A stretch of 64,000 bases of DNA from Tachypleus tridentatus (Eukaryota > Arthropoda > Merostomata > Xiphosura > Limulidae). The position numbers and the translations under genes were made by a program. The stretch spans positions 50,225,094 to 50,289,093 of the forward strand of contig NC_134830.1 in the NCBI RefSeq assembly GCF_004210375.1, written 5' to 3'. The notes beneath the pieces are model-generated. The model made no database searches and was not told the origin of the DNA. It was given only the letters and a program-made list of their open reading frames with translations. How positions within the stretch are numbered: the stretch's first letter is position 1; each line of letters starts with the position of its first letter. Below, one piece after another: positions 1 to 13,300 of the stretch.

Positions 1-74
1 ACAATATAAAGTATAAATTGTTTTATTAAAAACAAAAAGGTTAGTGAACAGTAGATTTAATATTTAAAAATAGC

Positions 75-312
75 ATCTACACAAACTTTAGCTATTATAG
101 TCACTACATCTTACCAGCTTGTAATCTACACACTCTTTAACTGTTATAGTCACTACATCTTACCAGCTTGTAATCTACACACTCTTTAACTGTTATAGTC
201 ACTACATCTTACCAGCTTGTAATCTACACACTCTTTAACAGTTATAGCGACTACAACTTACCAACTTATAATCTACACAAACTTCATTGACTCTTATAAG
301 GACTAAATCTTA
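75..312. repeat. 49-bp minisatellite, about 5 units
   Basis: Units start near 75, 124, 173, 222 and 271, each carrying TCACTACATCTTACCAGC or a variant, at an exact 49-bp spacing for the first units. The last unit is degenerate. No ORF or secondary function is apparent. Confidence 0.85.
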
Positions 313-446
313 TTTCACACAAACTTATTTAATTTTATCCAGAAAAGTAATATTTATTATCTGTTGACCTAGTACTACTTTATTATTAAACCTTACTTCA
401 GTGATATCTTCTGACAAAATTCAACACAACATCAGATACTATTAAA

Positions 447-1096
447 TTTGAAACACATTCTAACAAAGTGCTAAAGAATCAACTGATTATCATACATATC
501 CCTATGTTTCTAATGGATTATCATATGTACATTTGTTCGTGCGTATGGTGTTCTGTTAGAAATCACACAGGCGTGCGTATGGTGTTCTGTTAGAAATCAC
601 ACAGGCGTGCGTATGGTGTTCTGTTAGAAATCACACAGGCGTGAGTATGGTGTTCTGTTAGAAATCACACAGGCGTGCGTATGGTGTTCTGTTAGAAATC
701 ACACAGGCGTGCGTATGGTGTTCTGTTAGAATCACACAGGCGTACGTATGGTAATGTATTAGAAACACACAGGTGTACATATGATAATCCATTATAAGCA
801 CACAGGTGTATGTATGGTAATCCATTAGAAACACACAGGTGTACATATGATAATCCATTATAAGCACACAGGTGTACATATGATAATCTATTATAAACAC
901 ACAGGTGTACGTATGATAATCCATTATAAGCACACAGGTGTACATATGATAATCCATTATAAGCACACAGGTGTACATATGATAATCCATTATAAGCACA
1001 CAGGTGTATGTATGGTAATCCATAACAAATACACACGGATGCATATGATAATCAGTTAATTCTTTAGCACTTTGTTAGAAAGTATGATTCAAAATC
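447..1096. repeat. Fold-back (inverted-repeat) element with internal 33-34-bp minisatellite
   Basis: The two ends are inverted copies of each other. The left end at 458 reads TTCTAACAAAGTGCTAAAG, and the reverse complement of the right end at 1080 reads the same; similarity continues inward for roughly 80 bp with scattered mismatches. Outward similarity continues weakly to about 447 and 1096. Between the arms lie two related tandem arrays. About 541-750 has a 34-bp unit (GCGTATGGTGTTCTG...). About 753-1040 has a 33-bp unit (GTGTACATATGATAATCC...). The left arm contains one inverted copy of the second unit near 508-533. This fits a fold-back/MITE-like element whose interior expanded as a minisatellite. 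No transposase is present. Confidence 0.75.
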
Positions 1097-1137
1097 CTAG
1101 GTTTGAACACATACAAAAAATTATTCCAAACACATAC

Positions 1138-1371
1138 CTTTGCTTCTTTCCTCATCAGCTTTAGCCTTAAGAATGTTGCATTTCATCTGATCTGGAGGGA
1201 TAGGTCGAGCACCACCACTGCTAGGCCACATCTGGTTATTTTTTAGAATGCTCCCATCTTTAGTAACAGAGCTAGCAGCACTTGAACTGCTGGCATTAGA
1301 CACAGATCGCTTGGACTGAGGAGAACTTGTGGAATCTAAACCTTTCATCTTGGCTGCTAAAATCTCGGATT
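1138..1371 (-). CDS. EPB41L5: EPB41L5 exon 12 (last coding exon in window)
   Basis: Acceptor TTGTGACAG before 1371; donor G|GTATGT after 1138. It starts by completing a GAA codon (G from exon 11) and leaves one base. It encodes about 78 residues: [13 protein letters not shown], a Ser-rich stretch ([11 protein letters not shown]), then [22 protein letters not shown]. The PPD..K.NILKA block matches a conserved patch in the tail of vertebrate EPB41L5 and supports the assignment beyond the FERM domain. The rest of the tail is not in the window. Confidence 0.85.
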
Positions 1372-4300
1372 CTGTCACAATCGAACAAAGAAATATTTTA
1401 ATTACAACAAATTAATTATTTTAAAAACATTTTAAAGTACAATGCCATTATTTGACAGGGTAATCCAAACTCTAATGTTCTTTACTTACTGATTTAAGAA
1501 ACTGTATTCATAAATAAGTCATTCTCTATTTGTCTATGACCCCAATGAGTATCAAACACAAACTTTATTTCAAATTTTTGTTAAATATGTAAAATAAATT
1601 GAAACTAGAAACATTCCATAGCAGTTACAGTGCAACTATACGTAGCAATAAATGGATGTATGTGTACTAGGAGACTAAGTAGCATCCAGTGCCATGCATC
1701 ATTAGCCTGACAGTTTAATTTTCACAAGAATATCAAACCTCCTGGTCTACACAGAATGTTAAAACACTTTGCACCTGAGGCAGATTGTATAGTTTCAATT
1801 GTTAAAATTATAATAACAAACCTAACTGTGTTTGTATTGTCTACAAACCTGACATCGTTGCTATGGTTATATCTTCATTCTTCCCAGAAACAGGAGATAC
1901 TGCATACTCATTTTTTGTATCTCCTTTTACTTCAGTACCCTTCTCCTTAGATAAGGATTTGATAAGTGTGTCCAGCCTCTCCTCTGGAGAACTGTCCACT
2001 GTTACAGTACACATTGGAGCACTGCTGGTTATAGATGTGACCATGGATAGTGAGAGAGAACCAGAAGACACTGTGGTCAGAGTTGATGCTTGGTCTTCTG
2101 AGGCTTTAGTTACTGGTGATGGTGTTGTTGTAATTGGTGGGCTGTCAGTAGCAGCAGTAACCTCTGGCATTGAAGCAACATTAGTAGTAATAGTTGGAAA
2201 AACTGCAGTGACCTCTGGTGTTGAAGCAACATTAGCAGAAACAGTTGGAAAGACTCTAAATTTCAGAGAAAGTTGAGAAGATTCAACTGATCAAACACTA
2301 CAACTGCTTTTAGTTTGTTATACATAAAAACATATACCTATAAGAAGGTTTAGTCAAATGTATGTTGCAGTGTCATTCATTTGGATTTAATACATTAGAC
2401 AATATTTCAGGTTGTTCAACTGTTCTATAGTGGCCATTTGAAGTTTCATCCCTATACTGCTAAAGGTGAAAGATACTTACTACAATATCCAAAATTACAT
2501 TTTTTTATGAATTTAGAAATAAAATAAACCATGCTTATATTTCAGAAACAGTTAAGATAGATGTAATTCATTTCACCTTTGTAACACCACATTATCCTTA
2601 CCTTTCTAAACTATATTGAAACATATCACTTTACATTTAATTCGTGCAACGTAGAATGTTGTATGTACACACATTGATAATTTTGTAAATTGTGGACAAA
2701 AAGAAATAACACACCCTCTGTAGTACATTATATCAACAACTGCTCTTTGGACAAGGACTAACATCCTCTGTAGTACATATCAACAACAGCTCTTTGGACA
2801 AGGACTAACACATCCTCTGTAGTACATATCAACAACAGCTCTTTGGACAAGGACTAACACATCCTCTGTAGTACATATCAACAACAGCTCTTTGGACAAG
2901 GACTAACACATCCTCTGTAGTACATAATATCAACAACAGCTCTTTGGACAAGGACTAACACATCCTCTGTAGTACATAATATCAACAACAGCTCTTTGGA
3001 CAAGGGCTAACACATACTCTGTAGTACAACAACAGTTCTTTGGACAAGGACTAACACACACCCTCTGTAGTACATAATTTCAACAACTGTTCAAGACTAG
3101 GAAAGTTTACACTTTCTATCATGACCTAATATTTTCCTGACAATTAATATTCAATACTATACTAGTCTATTACATGTGACAAGTGAAATGTACAAATTTT
3201 AAACAAAAGACTTAATGTAACAGGACATTATTAATTAGACCACTTGTTATAGTCACACTGGCACACAATTACAACAGTAAAATAATGCTTATGTTGTATC
3301 TGTCTAAAGTTAGGGCAAAAATACCAAGTCTTGGTATTGCTCTATACTTAGTAAAAAAAAAAGTCAATTTCAAACTGTGTCTACCCATATCAGACACCTT
3401 TCAGTTAATAACTGAACAGTCACACACCTAGAAAAATAAAATCTGTACATATGGCACAATAATGAAAACATGAATTTGAACCTGCTCTTTTCAGGTAAAT
3501 AACCTAACCATGACACCACAAAGATATTCATACTTGATTTTAGGATTTCATGGGTAATATATCTTTTCATTATGCTCAGGAATCCCACAAAATAGACCAC
3601 ACTGGCTCTAATTAGCTGACCACCAATAATATGTGAGAAAAGGTATTCTGTAAAACATTCCTTCAGTGTCAGTGATGATTTTATTTTGTACATGTTGGAT
3701 TTCCTTCAATCTCTGTATTCAAACATCATACCAAAACATGAAACATAAGGACTCCTGCTAATGAAACAAACACAGCCAGTATGTAAGCATACTTGTTGAA
3801 TTCCTCATGATGAAACAAACACTGCCAGTAAGTAAGCGTACTTGTTGAATTCCTCGTGATGAAACAAACACTGCCAGTAAGTAAGTGTACTTCTAAAATT
3901 CCAGAGATGCCAACTATTTCAAATGACTGAGCGTAATGATTGTAGACAGAGCCCTTTATCATCTGCAGCTACTAGGCCTGGTCAATGTCTCTAAGTTGTT
4001 TATTATTATATTATTATTATAACTATTATTATTTATTACTGCCATAGATTGCTCATTTATGACTGTGTTTTGTGTATTTAATAAATAAATTTTTAAAAAT
4101 TCTTTTGAAATTCTTTTTCATATTTTGAATTCTTACTCATAAATGTCATTATCTGCATCGTTTTTATCTTCGCCTCAGCCTTTTGTTGGTGAGATGCCGA
4201 TTTCGTATGTCTGGAACAATCATTTATCCCGTCATGCACCACAGAAAACATCAATGTGACAAACTGTACAAAATGCACAACTGTCACTGACTTTTGATGC

Positions 4301-7300
4301 AATGACTGGATATGTTGCACTATACTCTTTCCTAAATTTTTGATTCACATTTTTAGTCCTTTTAGATTTGCCAGAAACAAGACAATCTGGTGAACGAGGC
4401 CTCTTTTTTCCATCTTGTAAACAATTGCATTGGTGTTTCTATGCTGCTTAGGAAATGAAAAATACCCATCTACGCAAGCTCTGATTGGCTGACAAGCACT
4501 GATGATGTAACTACAGATTCCCCCACGTACCCAGTATGAAGAAGCACCACACTCAAACTGTTGGTAGAAGTCAAAGATACAAATATTTTTTTTATTATTT
4601 CAAGCACAAACATGATTATTGCAAGTAGCCATTTGGACTATGTCTTTTATTTATTATCAAAATTTATTTGTATCTCACTAGAAATTTTCTTTTCACCCCT
4701 TTCAAGCCCTGGGGGAACAATTTATCACTTTACTGTATAGGCCTATATAATATATAATAATTTGGGAGTTGCAACAAGTCTTAATATTTGTTTGTTTAAG
4801 CGTATAGTCGTAATATATACACCAAAATCATAATGATTATGCTAAAATCTTAATGGTTGTCATCTCTGAAATTCCTTCTAATGAAACAAAACATCAACAG
4901 TAAGTAAGCGTACTTGTAGAATTCCTTGTAAAGAAACAAAACATCAACAGTAAGTAAGCGTACTTGTAGAATTCCTTGTAAAGAAACAAAAATTACCAGT
5001 AATTAACCATACTTGTAGAATTCCTCATAAAGAAACAAACACTATCAGTAAGTAAGCGTACTTGTAGAATTCCTCGTAATGAAACAAACACCACCAGTAA
5101 GTAAGCGTACTTGTAGAATTCCTCGTAATGAAACAAACACCACCAGTAAGTAAGCATACTTGTAGAATTCCTCGTAATGAAACAAACACCACCAGTAAGT
5201 AAGCATACTTGTAGAATTCCTCGTAATGAAACAAACACCACCAGTAAGTAAGCATACTTGTAGAATTCCTCGTAATGAAACAAACACCACCAGTAAGTAA
5301 GCTGCTTGTAGAATTCCTCAGAATGAAACAAACACCACCAGTAAGTAAGCATGCTTGTAGAATTCCTCAGAATGAAACAAACACCACCAGTAAGTAAGCA
5401 TACTTGTAGAATTCCTCGTAATGAAACAAACACCACCAGTAAGTAAGCATACTTGTAGAATTCCTCATAATGAAACAAACACCACCAGTAAGTAAGCGTA
5501 CTTGTAGAATTCCTTGTAATGAAACAAACACCACCAGTAAGTAAGCATACTTGTAGAATTCCTCGTAATGAAACAAACACCACCAGTAAGTAAGTGTACT
5601 TGTAGAATTCCTCATAATGAAACAAACACCACCAGTAAGTAAGCTGCCTGTAGAATTGTAGAATTCTCCAGTAATGAAACAAACACCACCAATAAGTAAG
5701 CGTACTTGTAGAATTCCTCATAATGAAACAAACACCAACAACAAGTGAGCGTACTTGTAGAATTCCTGCTAGTGAAACAAACACCAACAGTAAGTGAGTG
5801 TACCTGTAGAATTCTTGATTATAAAACAAACACCAGTAAGTAAGCATACTTCTAGAATTTTGCTAATGAAACAAACACCACCAGTAAGTAAACATACTTG
5901 TAGACTTCCTCATAATGAAACAAACACCAACAGCAAGTGAGCGTACTTGTAGAATTCCTGCTAGTGAAACAAACACCAACAGTAAGTGAGTGTACTTGTA
6001 GAATTGCTGCTAGTGAAACAAACATCAACAGTACATAAACGTAGTTGTAGAATTCCTGCTAATGAAACAAACATCAACAGTAAGTAGGCATACTTATAGA
6101 ATTCCTCGTATTGAAACAAACATCAACAGTAAGTAGGCATACTTATAGAATTCCTCGTATTGAAACAAACATCAACAGTAAGTAAGCGTACCTGTAGAAT
6201 TCTTGATTATAAAACAAACACCACCAGTAAGTAAGCGTACTTCTAGAATTTTGCTAATGAAACAAACACCACCAGTAAGTAGGTGTACTTGCACATTCTG
6301 CTCTCCAAATTAGTCTCTGTTGCATTATTCTATTGGCCAAATGCAAAGATATATTTAAATACAAATACAGTTTCTAATTCATTATAAATTTGTATAATAG
6401 ATCTTAACACTAATGGCTGTATAAGTTAAGGAGACTGAGCTACAAACCACATAACTTCAACCAATACAGATAACTCTTACCCTCAGAGAATGGCAAATCA
6501 AGAGTGCTTTTCTTGACCTACATGTCACAAGTTTTTAAAATCACTATAAATAACTCACCTATTAGTCTTTGTTTCATTACTGTCTTTTAAATTTGCAGTT
6601 TCTCTACGGCGATCATGAGTAATTCGACGAGAATATCTTTGACTTGGACGACGTTCAAACTGTACAGTACGTCTAGCTCGATTTTGGGTAGCTTGTAACT
6701 CTGTTCTACCACTGAAAAAACATTAATAATGTTTTATCAAAACTCTATCTGACAAACACCAAAATTTAAAGTAGTAGTTGGAACAGTATAAGAACAAGAA
6801 TGAAACTTAAACCTACACTTACGTTTTTTAAAATAAAATTTGAAACGAATGAAATAATTAGCTAAATTAGCATGAAACATTATAGAAAAGTTATATATCG
6901 TATAAAGTGATTTATAAATTTAAAAATAGCCTTAAAGATTTTTCGTTGGGTGTCATGCCATTTAAGAAACAGCTTGCAAGTAAATATTGTTTTGCCCTTA
7001 TGTCATTTGACATGTGCGTGTTCTGTTATATAGCTGAAAGGAAGTTTGCTGTAATGACATTGTGATGGTCTTGATATCTTTAATTTTCTAAATAGTTTAA
7101 GAAACAATTTGACACATATACAGAAGATGTGCTAGGCTAAAGTTAAGTATTAAATTTGTTAATCAGTTACTAAGTAATCAGTACAAATTTAGTCAGACTT
7201 TTGAAAATAACCAATTAGACAGTTAGTTAAATGCTGTAAATATGACATTTCTGTTTAAGCAACACAGGAACACAAAAATACAGTTTTCATGTAAAATCTG

Positions 7301-10300
7301 GTTAAGAAAGCAGCACACAGGATCACACATAAGAATTGAAATGGTTTTCAGAAGAGACCAAAAACTCAAGCACTTGAGTTCGGTTCTTCTTCAAGAGAAT
7401 AAAGGGTAAATGTTGGTTAACTGTTGTATCTGACTTCTAGAAACAGAACATTTTGCCACTGTTATGTACTCTGGTTTTTACATTATACATTTTACAAAGA
7501 TGTTCAAAAAAACAAATCAAACATTAGAATTATTACAGCAATGTGTATTTATGAATATTAATATTGACTGTCACCATACTAATTAATGGTCATAGACAAG
7601 AAACAGTGGTAAAGGCATGAAAAAAAAAAGATTAAAAAAGCAAAAGTACTTAGCCATTTCCACTTAATTGGAATGAGGTTATTTGCACCTTGTCAACTGA
7701 GCAACATCTGATAAAACATTTCTATCAATTGCATTAATTGTACTTCATACATTTATTATGTAATTCCTGCTTAATACTTGTATTCTAAAATATTTTTGTT
7801 TGGTTTGAGATGAACTTCAGTGAAAAGTAAAAGCATACTAAAATATGTGTGTGCATGCATACATGTAAATAGTTTATTTTCATATAGAAGATATTTAAAG
7901 ATCAACCTGTTAAATAGAAAAATACAAAACAAAATTACTGAATCCATCAATTATCATACAAATTTTATCACAGTTTCTTAAACTTCAGACATTAACTTAA
8001 AAAAAAAAAAAGTTAAATTTCATATTGACAAACATGGAAGTGAAATTTTTGGCACTTCTTAACAAATATTTCTCTTTTAAAGCCTAAGGTAATTAAGCAA
8101 GAAATCAGAAAATCACCAAGGTATGGGAAAAACTATGAAACAGTTGACTCCCTTCAGTAAACGTAATCCACAAGCTGGACCTTATGGCTGTAACAACTGG
8201 AAGATTTTCATACACTAATAAAATAAAACACTGCATTAGCAGTACGTTTCACCTTGTGCTAGTGCATTTAGTCCCATGTTCAATCAACTGTAAGTTCATC
8301 AGATAATGTTAGATCTACAAGACATCAATAACTGATAACATGTACTTTTTCCTCTATAAACATGGAAAACAAATTTAAAATACCCAATAATAATTACTGT
8401 CATATTCATTTCAAACAGAACATGTGTAATGGTATCTTATTCTTTGAACAATTTATAAGCAAGAGTTGCTCTCCAACTTAGCAGTACACATTTTACAGTG
8501 ACTATTTCAATACAATTAAAATATATGAACATGCTGCAGATGAGTTTGAATGGTTTCAGAAATTTATATTTTCAATATAATGCTCTGCAGGAATGTTTAC
8601 AAATGAAGCTATTTTAAAACTGTTTTGATGATTATCTTTTGTCATGTGAACTCAGAAACATCAAAAACAGATACAAATAAATAAGTGGTCCCTAATTACC
8701 TGTATCTAAATCTAGATCCCATCCTGAAAAAGTTCTGCCTTGTTGATATACTTTTAACAGGTCCCTTCAGCCTAAAGAAAGCATGATGTTCCACAGAACA
8801 TTTCCATAGGTGTTTACAGGCTTTGCCATTATACAAACGAAAAACAAACGTGTGTTCCTGTTCATGACCCTAGGAGCAAAACCATCGTTTAATATCTTCC
8901 TACTTCGTATCTGTATAACCACAGGTTATTAATTTCACAAATCTAAAATCTGGTCTCAACATTTATAATATCCTAATTGGACTGAGGATATTAAATGTAC
9001 ATACTTACAAAAAATAATTTTGGCACTCATATTTTTGTTGTCTTTACTCTGACCTTCTTAAAAGTACATGGCTTGCATTGGTCAGAAATTAATACTAATT
9101 GCCATGTAATGAATTTCAAGTGAGGCTTTTCTAAAGTTCAAGTTTTGTTGTTTATCTTGATAAAATTAATACTTAATTAATTTCAAACACTCATACAATC
9201 AAAGTGACTACCAGCATCTTTCTGTAAACATAACTTTTTCAAATGACTTCACAGAACTTTGAGACATTTTTAATTTAAATTATTTTGCAAATATCTAAAA
9301 AATCAACTTGGACTACCAGTGGAGCTGTTTAATAAACAAAAACTCATTTTATTAGCGTATATTTTAAGTTTTATGACCCCACAATTTTTTATTAAATTTA
9401 TTAAATAATTTTTCCTAGTGAAACAAAACTACAGAAATGATTACTTCTGACTAAAGATTTCAGTTATCGTCACTTACCTCATCATCATCCTCAACCACAA
9501 CTAAGGTCAGTTTTTTACTCTTGAAATCCAGTCTTGTTATTTTAGGCCAAAAAAATAAACCAATTTTTGTAGAGTTTTCAAAAACAAGTATACCTGTAGG
9601 TGTTAGGCCTAATGAGTATTCATTCCCATCTTTACCCTATAAATAAACAGTTTCATGTATTAATGATGTCACACACATGAAACATTATTAATCTTCATAA
9701 AATTGCACATTATATACTCATAAATATATCGTACGTGTAGAAGTCAACTGATTTGACACAATCAGTAGCTTGTGTGAATTTCAATATTTCATACAATAAA
9801 TTGTATTAATTAAACCAGTTCATAATCCCTTATCAACAACTGTTTTATTTATGTATAACATTCCATCTATTTGCAAATGTAATTTTGTAAAGTTGTTACT
9901 CAGTAGAGACAAAAGGAATTGCTTTATGTTTTCACAATTCTGTTGTGAGAGATAAAAAAACTATTACTTCTTTGTGCAAAGTGTAATAAGAATAAATTTT
10001 AAAACCAAAAAGTTATTATTTTACAAACTGTGTTAAATGCACTTATATTTGATTTTGATCACTAACATAATAAAATGATGAAATTTAAATTCATATATAG
10101 GCAGTGAGATAAGTTTTTAAAAACAATGCTTCATCACACAAACTCTGGAGGTTAGTATGTAAATATCTTACTTTCTTATTTCATATCTTCAAATTCGTAA
10201 AAGTTTTTTTTTTCCAAAATTCAATTTGGAACTTCCTAAATCTAGTTGAAGCCACATTAGACTTATTTTCAAGTGTTAAATTTTTGTATCTTAATTAGCT

Positions 10301-13300
10301 AAGTAACTTATCTGCTGTCTCATGTAATACCAGACTTACAGAGGAACAACTTATGACTTACACGAAATAAGGATATTTACATGTTTTGGTGCCTGCTTTC
10401 TAATTGATCAATTACAGTGAAAATGTATAGCATGACTCTCAAGAGAAAGACTCGCATTAACTTCTGAGTGAAACAGTTTGTTTTTCTGAGAAAGCCAAGA
10501 TCTGTTGTGGAAATCCCATTTTTGATTAACTGTATTTCTACCTGCTCATTACATGTGTTACAGTTTACTACTTCTCATTGCTTTACAATTTATTTTATTT
10601 AACATTTCATTCAAATAATTGATTACAAATAAGTCTAATCTTCTTGATTTCAGCTTGATTTGGTCATTTCTAAAGATATTTCTAAACTAGCAATATAACA
10701 GACATCCCAGATATAACAGTTAAAATTGTTTTTTCAATCCTAAATTGTTGTACTGCACATTGTCCCACTGACAAGAAAGGTTTAAGTTAACTTATCAATT
10801 TAAATTATTTCATGGACTGTAATAAGGTTAACTGTGTTGTACTCTTGGTTTCACTCACAGCTACTTATATTGTCCACTATAAAAGTAATTGTTGAGCATT
10901 TAAGTCATGCTAAGAGCCACTCAACAATAACATGTGGTAAATCTACATTTTTACTGTTTAAGTTGGATCACATTTTGAAATATGAATGACAGTGCAATTT
11001 ATTCCTAACAGTTTACTGTAGAATAACCTGCTTACAAATTTTTTTTTTTTCATCAACACTATTCATGTCTGTTCTCCTGTAATTTCAAAAGTGAGTGTTG
11101 AGCTTTGCCTGTGTCAATGGCTTTTCAAATACAGCATGGCAAATGGCCTCCAGAAATACAAGACAGACAACTGTTAGGACAAACACCATGGTTTGCAATA
11201 CATGCAAGGTTAAACAGAAAGATACTTGTTCATGTAAATACATAAACAACTTACATGTATTCAATGTTGTCAGACAGTTATTAGTCCCTGTCTAACAATT
11301 TATGAAAAACATAGCTCAATAAGCAAGTTTTGAAGGAATAATGAATATTCACTTCCAACCAGTTCCTTTCTTTCATTAAAGCCATCTTACCCTAGGTAAA
11401 ATTGATTATATTTATAGCTGGGAAAAAAATTGGCATAAAGATAAATTTGCCCTTTAATTTGGGCATACAAGGTAAACATGAACAACGGACATTGTTGCAG
11501 ATATTTACTTAACTATTAGCCATTAAAAACACACCTCACGTTCATAAAATGTGTACAAAGGTGAATGCACGAAAACCATCACATACAATTGTACCAACAG
11601 AATTGGTAACAGCTAATATTCTAATTACTTAACAGATGTAATATTTGAAAACAGCAAATCAGAAACACACACTTTGTCTTTTGTATACAAAAAATATATA
11701 CACATATACATAGTACCAAACTAATGTTGATTACTTTGATGAGCCCTGAAACTTGACTAAATCTAAATTAGTTGAAAATAATAAGAAATCAAAATAATTG
11801 AAAACAGTAACAAATGGAAACCGTAATTTCAAATAACAGATTAAACATAATTTTTGTTAACAGATTACTTTACACGACATCAACAGATGTAACAGATTAT
11901 CATAGGTAAATGAATGCATCCATTAATCAAGCTAATTAACCAGCTCTATGTGGCATCCATCATGGCTTTCCTTAATTCATTTTAGGATATAATCTATGCA
12001 ATTAGATAGTGATTGATTTATTTTAGAGCAAAGCAACATTGGGCTATCTGTTGTATCCACTGTGGGGACAAACCCACAGATTTTAGAGCTGTAAGTCCAT
12101 AAACATACCACTGTCTCACCACAGGACATGCTATTAGATTCCTCACAAATTACTAAAGTGAACAAAAACTTGAGATCTTGCATTTATGACTTTACTTCCT
12201 TATTTGGTTAGTAGTGTCCTAGTTATGATATAACTGAGTAAATATCCAATATATTACAATTAAAAATACATACAAGAAAATTTTCATAAAACTTCTATTC
12301 ATTGTACTATAGTTCCTCAATTCACTTCACTATGTTGAAAAAAAAGAAAAGAAAAAATACATACCAGTACAGTGTGCATGTCAACACCATACATTTCTAA
12401 CCACTTGGCTTTACTGAGGTAATTAAGTTCTGACTGAGCTGGTGTTTGATCCCTAAAATATTAAAATATCCACACTACACTGTTACCATAACATCAACAA
12501 CCTATAGTTTATATTAAACTCTAACAATAAATAAGTTAACCAAACTTGAAGTTTTTTTATGATACATCCATATTACTATATCCCTTCTTTAAAAAAACAA
12601 TTGCAAATTTAAATTGAACATTAAAAGAACTCACACAAAATTAAAGTTTACTATTACAATTAATTAAAGCATCCATTTTCATAATTAGTCCTTTATCATG
12701 GCTGAATTTTTTAAGCAAGCTTTAAATTTATTGGGCTAAATTTCAAATTACAGTGCATCTTACAAGTCTTTGGGAGGGTCATTAATCTAGAGTTACGATT
12801 GAGAAAACAAACACTGTATAAATCTTAACATGTTAAAAACTATAAAATAACACATGTGTTACTTCAGATTTTAAACCAAATGACTTACTTGCACATTTTG
12901 TACTGGTTCAATATGTCTAGTTCCATTTCTTCAGTTTGTTCAGGCACAAAACGAAACTCTGAAATGAAGCCAGGTGTGTGAACTTCTGGATCATAGTCTC
13001 CAAGTTCAGCTGGTGTGGAATTAAACACATTTTAAGAGACTAAAAGTCACATGCATCCTTAACATGTATTTTTCAAGCAGAATGCAGCACATTGTGTGTT
13101 ACACACACTTCACACCGCACAAATATCACTAATAGCTAAAATGTTGTTAACTTAGTATGTATAATGTGATGCTAACTTATAAAAAGAAATAATTACCATA
13201 ATGTAGCTACACTAGTATTAAGCCCATGAAGAGAGACAAGTAGGAATGTGTGTGTGTTATGTATACAAAGGAAAACAAGTCATACAGTTCCATGATCAAA

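Larger units (their letters stand above)
1..1137. other. Non-coding stretch downstream of EPB41L5 exon 12
   Basis: Exon 12 ends at a GTATGT donor with one base of a split codon left over, so this stretch should be intron, with the terminal coding exon(s) either in it or left of the window. I found no convincing acceptor plus ORF that completes the protein here. The stretch holds a 49-bp minisatellite (75-312) and a fold-back element with a 33-34-bp array (447-1096). The long ORFs over the array, on both strands, are tandem-repeat artefacts with repeating peptides such as YHMYTCVLIMD. Confidence 0.7.
3902..4868 (-). mobile_element. Decayed hAT DNA transposon inserted in the minisatellite
   Basis: The left end reads CAGAGATGCCAAC and the reverse complement of the right end reads CAGAGATGACAAC, giving terminal inverted repeats with weaker similarity further in. 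The flanks are halves of the same 49-bp repeat unit. A 6-bp AAATTC is shared by the two flanks; hAT elements normally make 8-bp duplications, so the duplication is eroded or the ends are off by a base or two. Only an N-terminal BED-finger remnant remains; the catalytic domain is missing, so this is an internally deleted copy. Confidence 0.7.
3739..6292. repeat. 49-bp minisatellite, about 32 units, interrupted by a transposon
   Basis: The unit reads AATGAAACAAACACCACC, AGTAAGTAAGCGTACTTG, TAGAATTCCTCGT, with 49-bp spacing in the core (for example AGTAAGCGTA at 5051 and 5100). About three units lie at 3739-3901 and about 29 at 4869-6292, separated by a 967-bp hAT remnant. The core (about 5040-5640) is very homogeneous and the edges are diverged. 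Each unit carries an EcoRI-type GAATTC. The ORFs across it are repeat artefacts. Confidence 0.9.
2256..6558 (-). other. EPB41L5 intron 10, minisatellite-rich
   Basis: 4.3 kb between exons 10 and 11. It holds a 49-53-bp array (2700-3095) and a second 49-bp array (3739-6292) that is split by a decayed hAT transposon (3902-4868). The rest is AT-rich and unremarkable. A skipped small exon cannot be excluded, but exons 10 and 11 are phase-compatible as they stand. Confidence 0.8.

Noticed and set aside
340-430. Possible tiny exon (CAG|AAGATATCACTGAA|GTAAGG on minus)
   Set aside because: 14 bp is too short to support without transcripts and it gives no homology to the EPB41L5 tail.
658-1059. Long ORFs on both strands (128 and 114 aa minus, 70 aa plus)
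   Set aside because: They are tandem-repeat artefacts over a 33-34-bp array; any open frame repeats because the 33-bp unit is a multiple of three.
1863-2276. 137-aa plus-strand ORF
   Set aside because: Antisense shadow of EPB41L5 exon 11. The minus frame joins in phase to exons 10 and 12.
4993-5847. 284-aa minus ORF and shorter overlapping ORFs
   Set aside because: They read through the 49-bp minisatellite. Several frames are open at once and the peptides are cyclic repeats, so this is not a gene.
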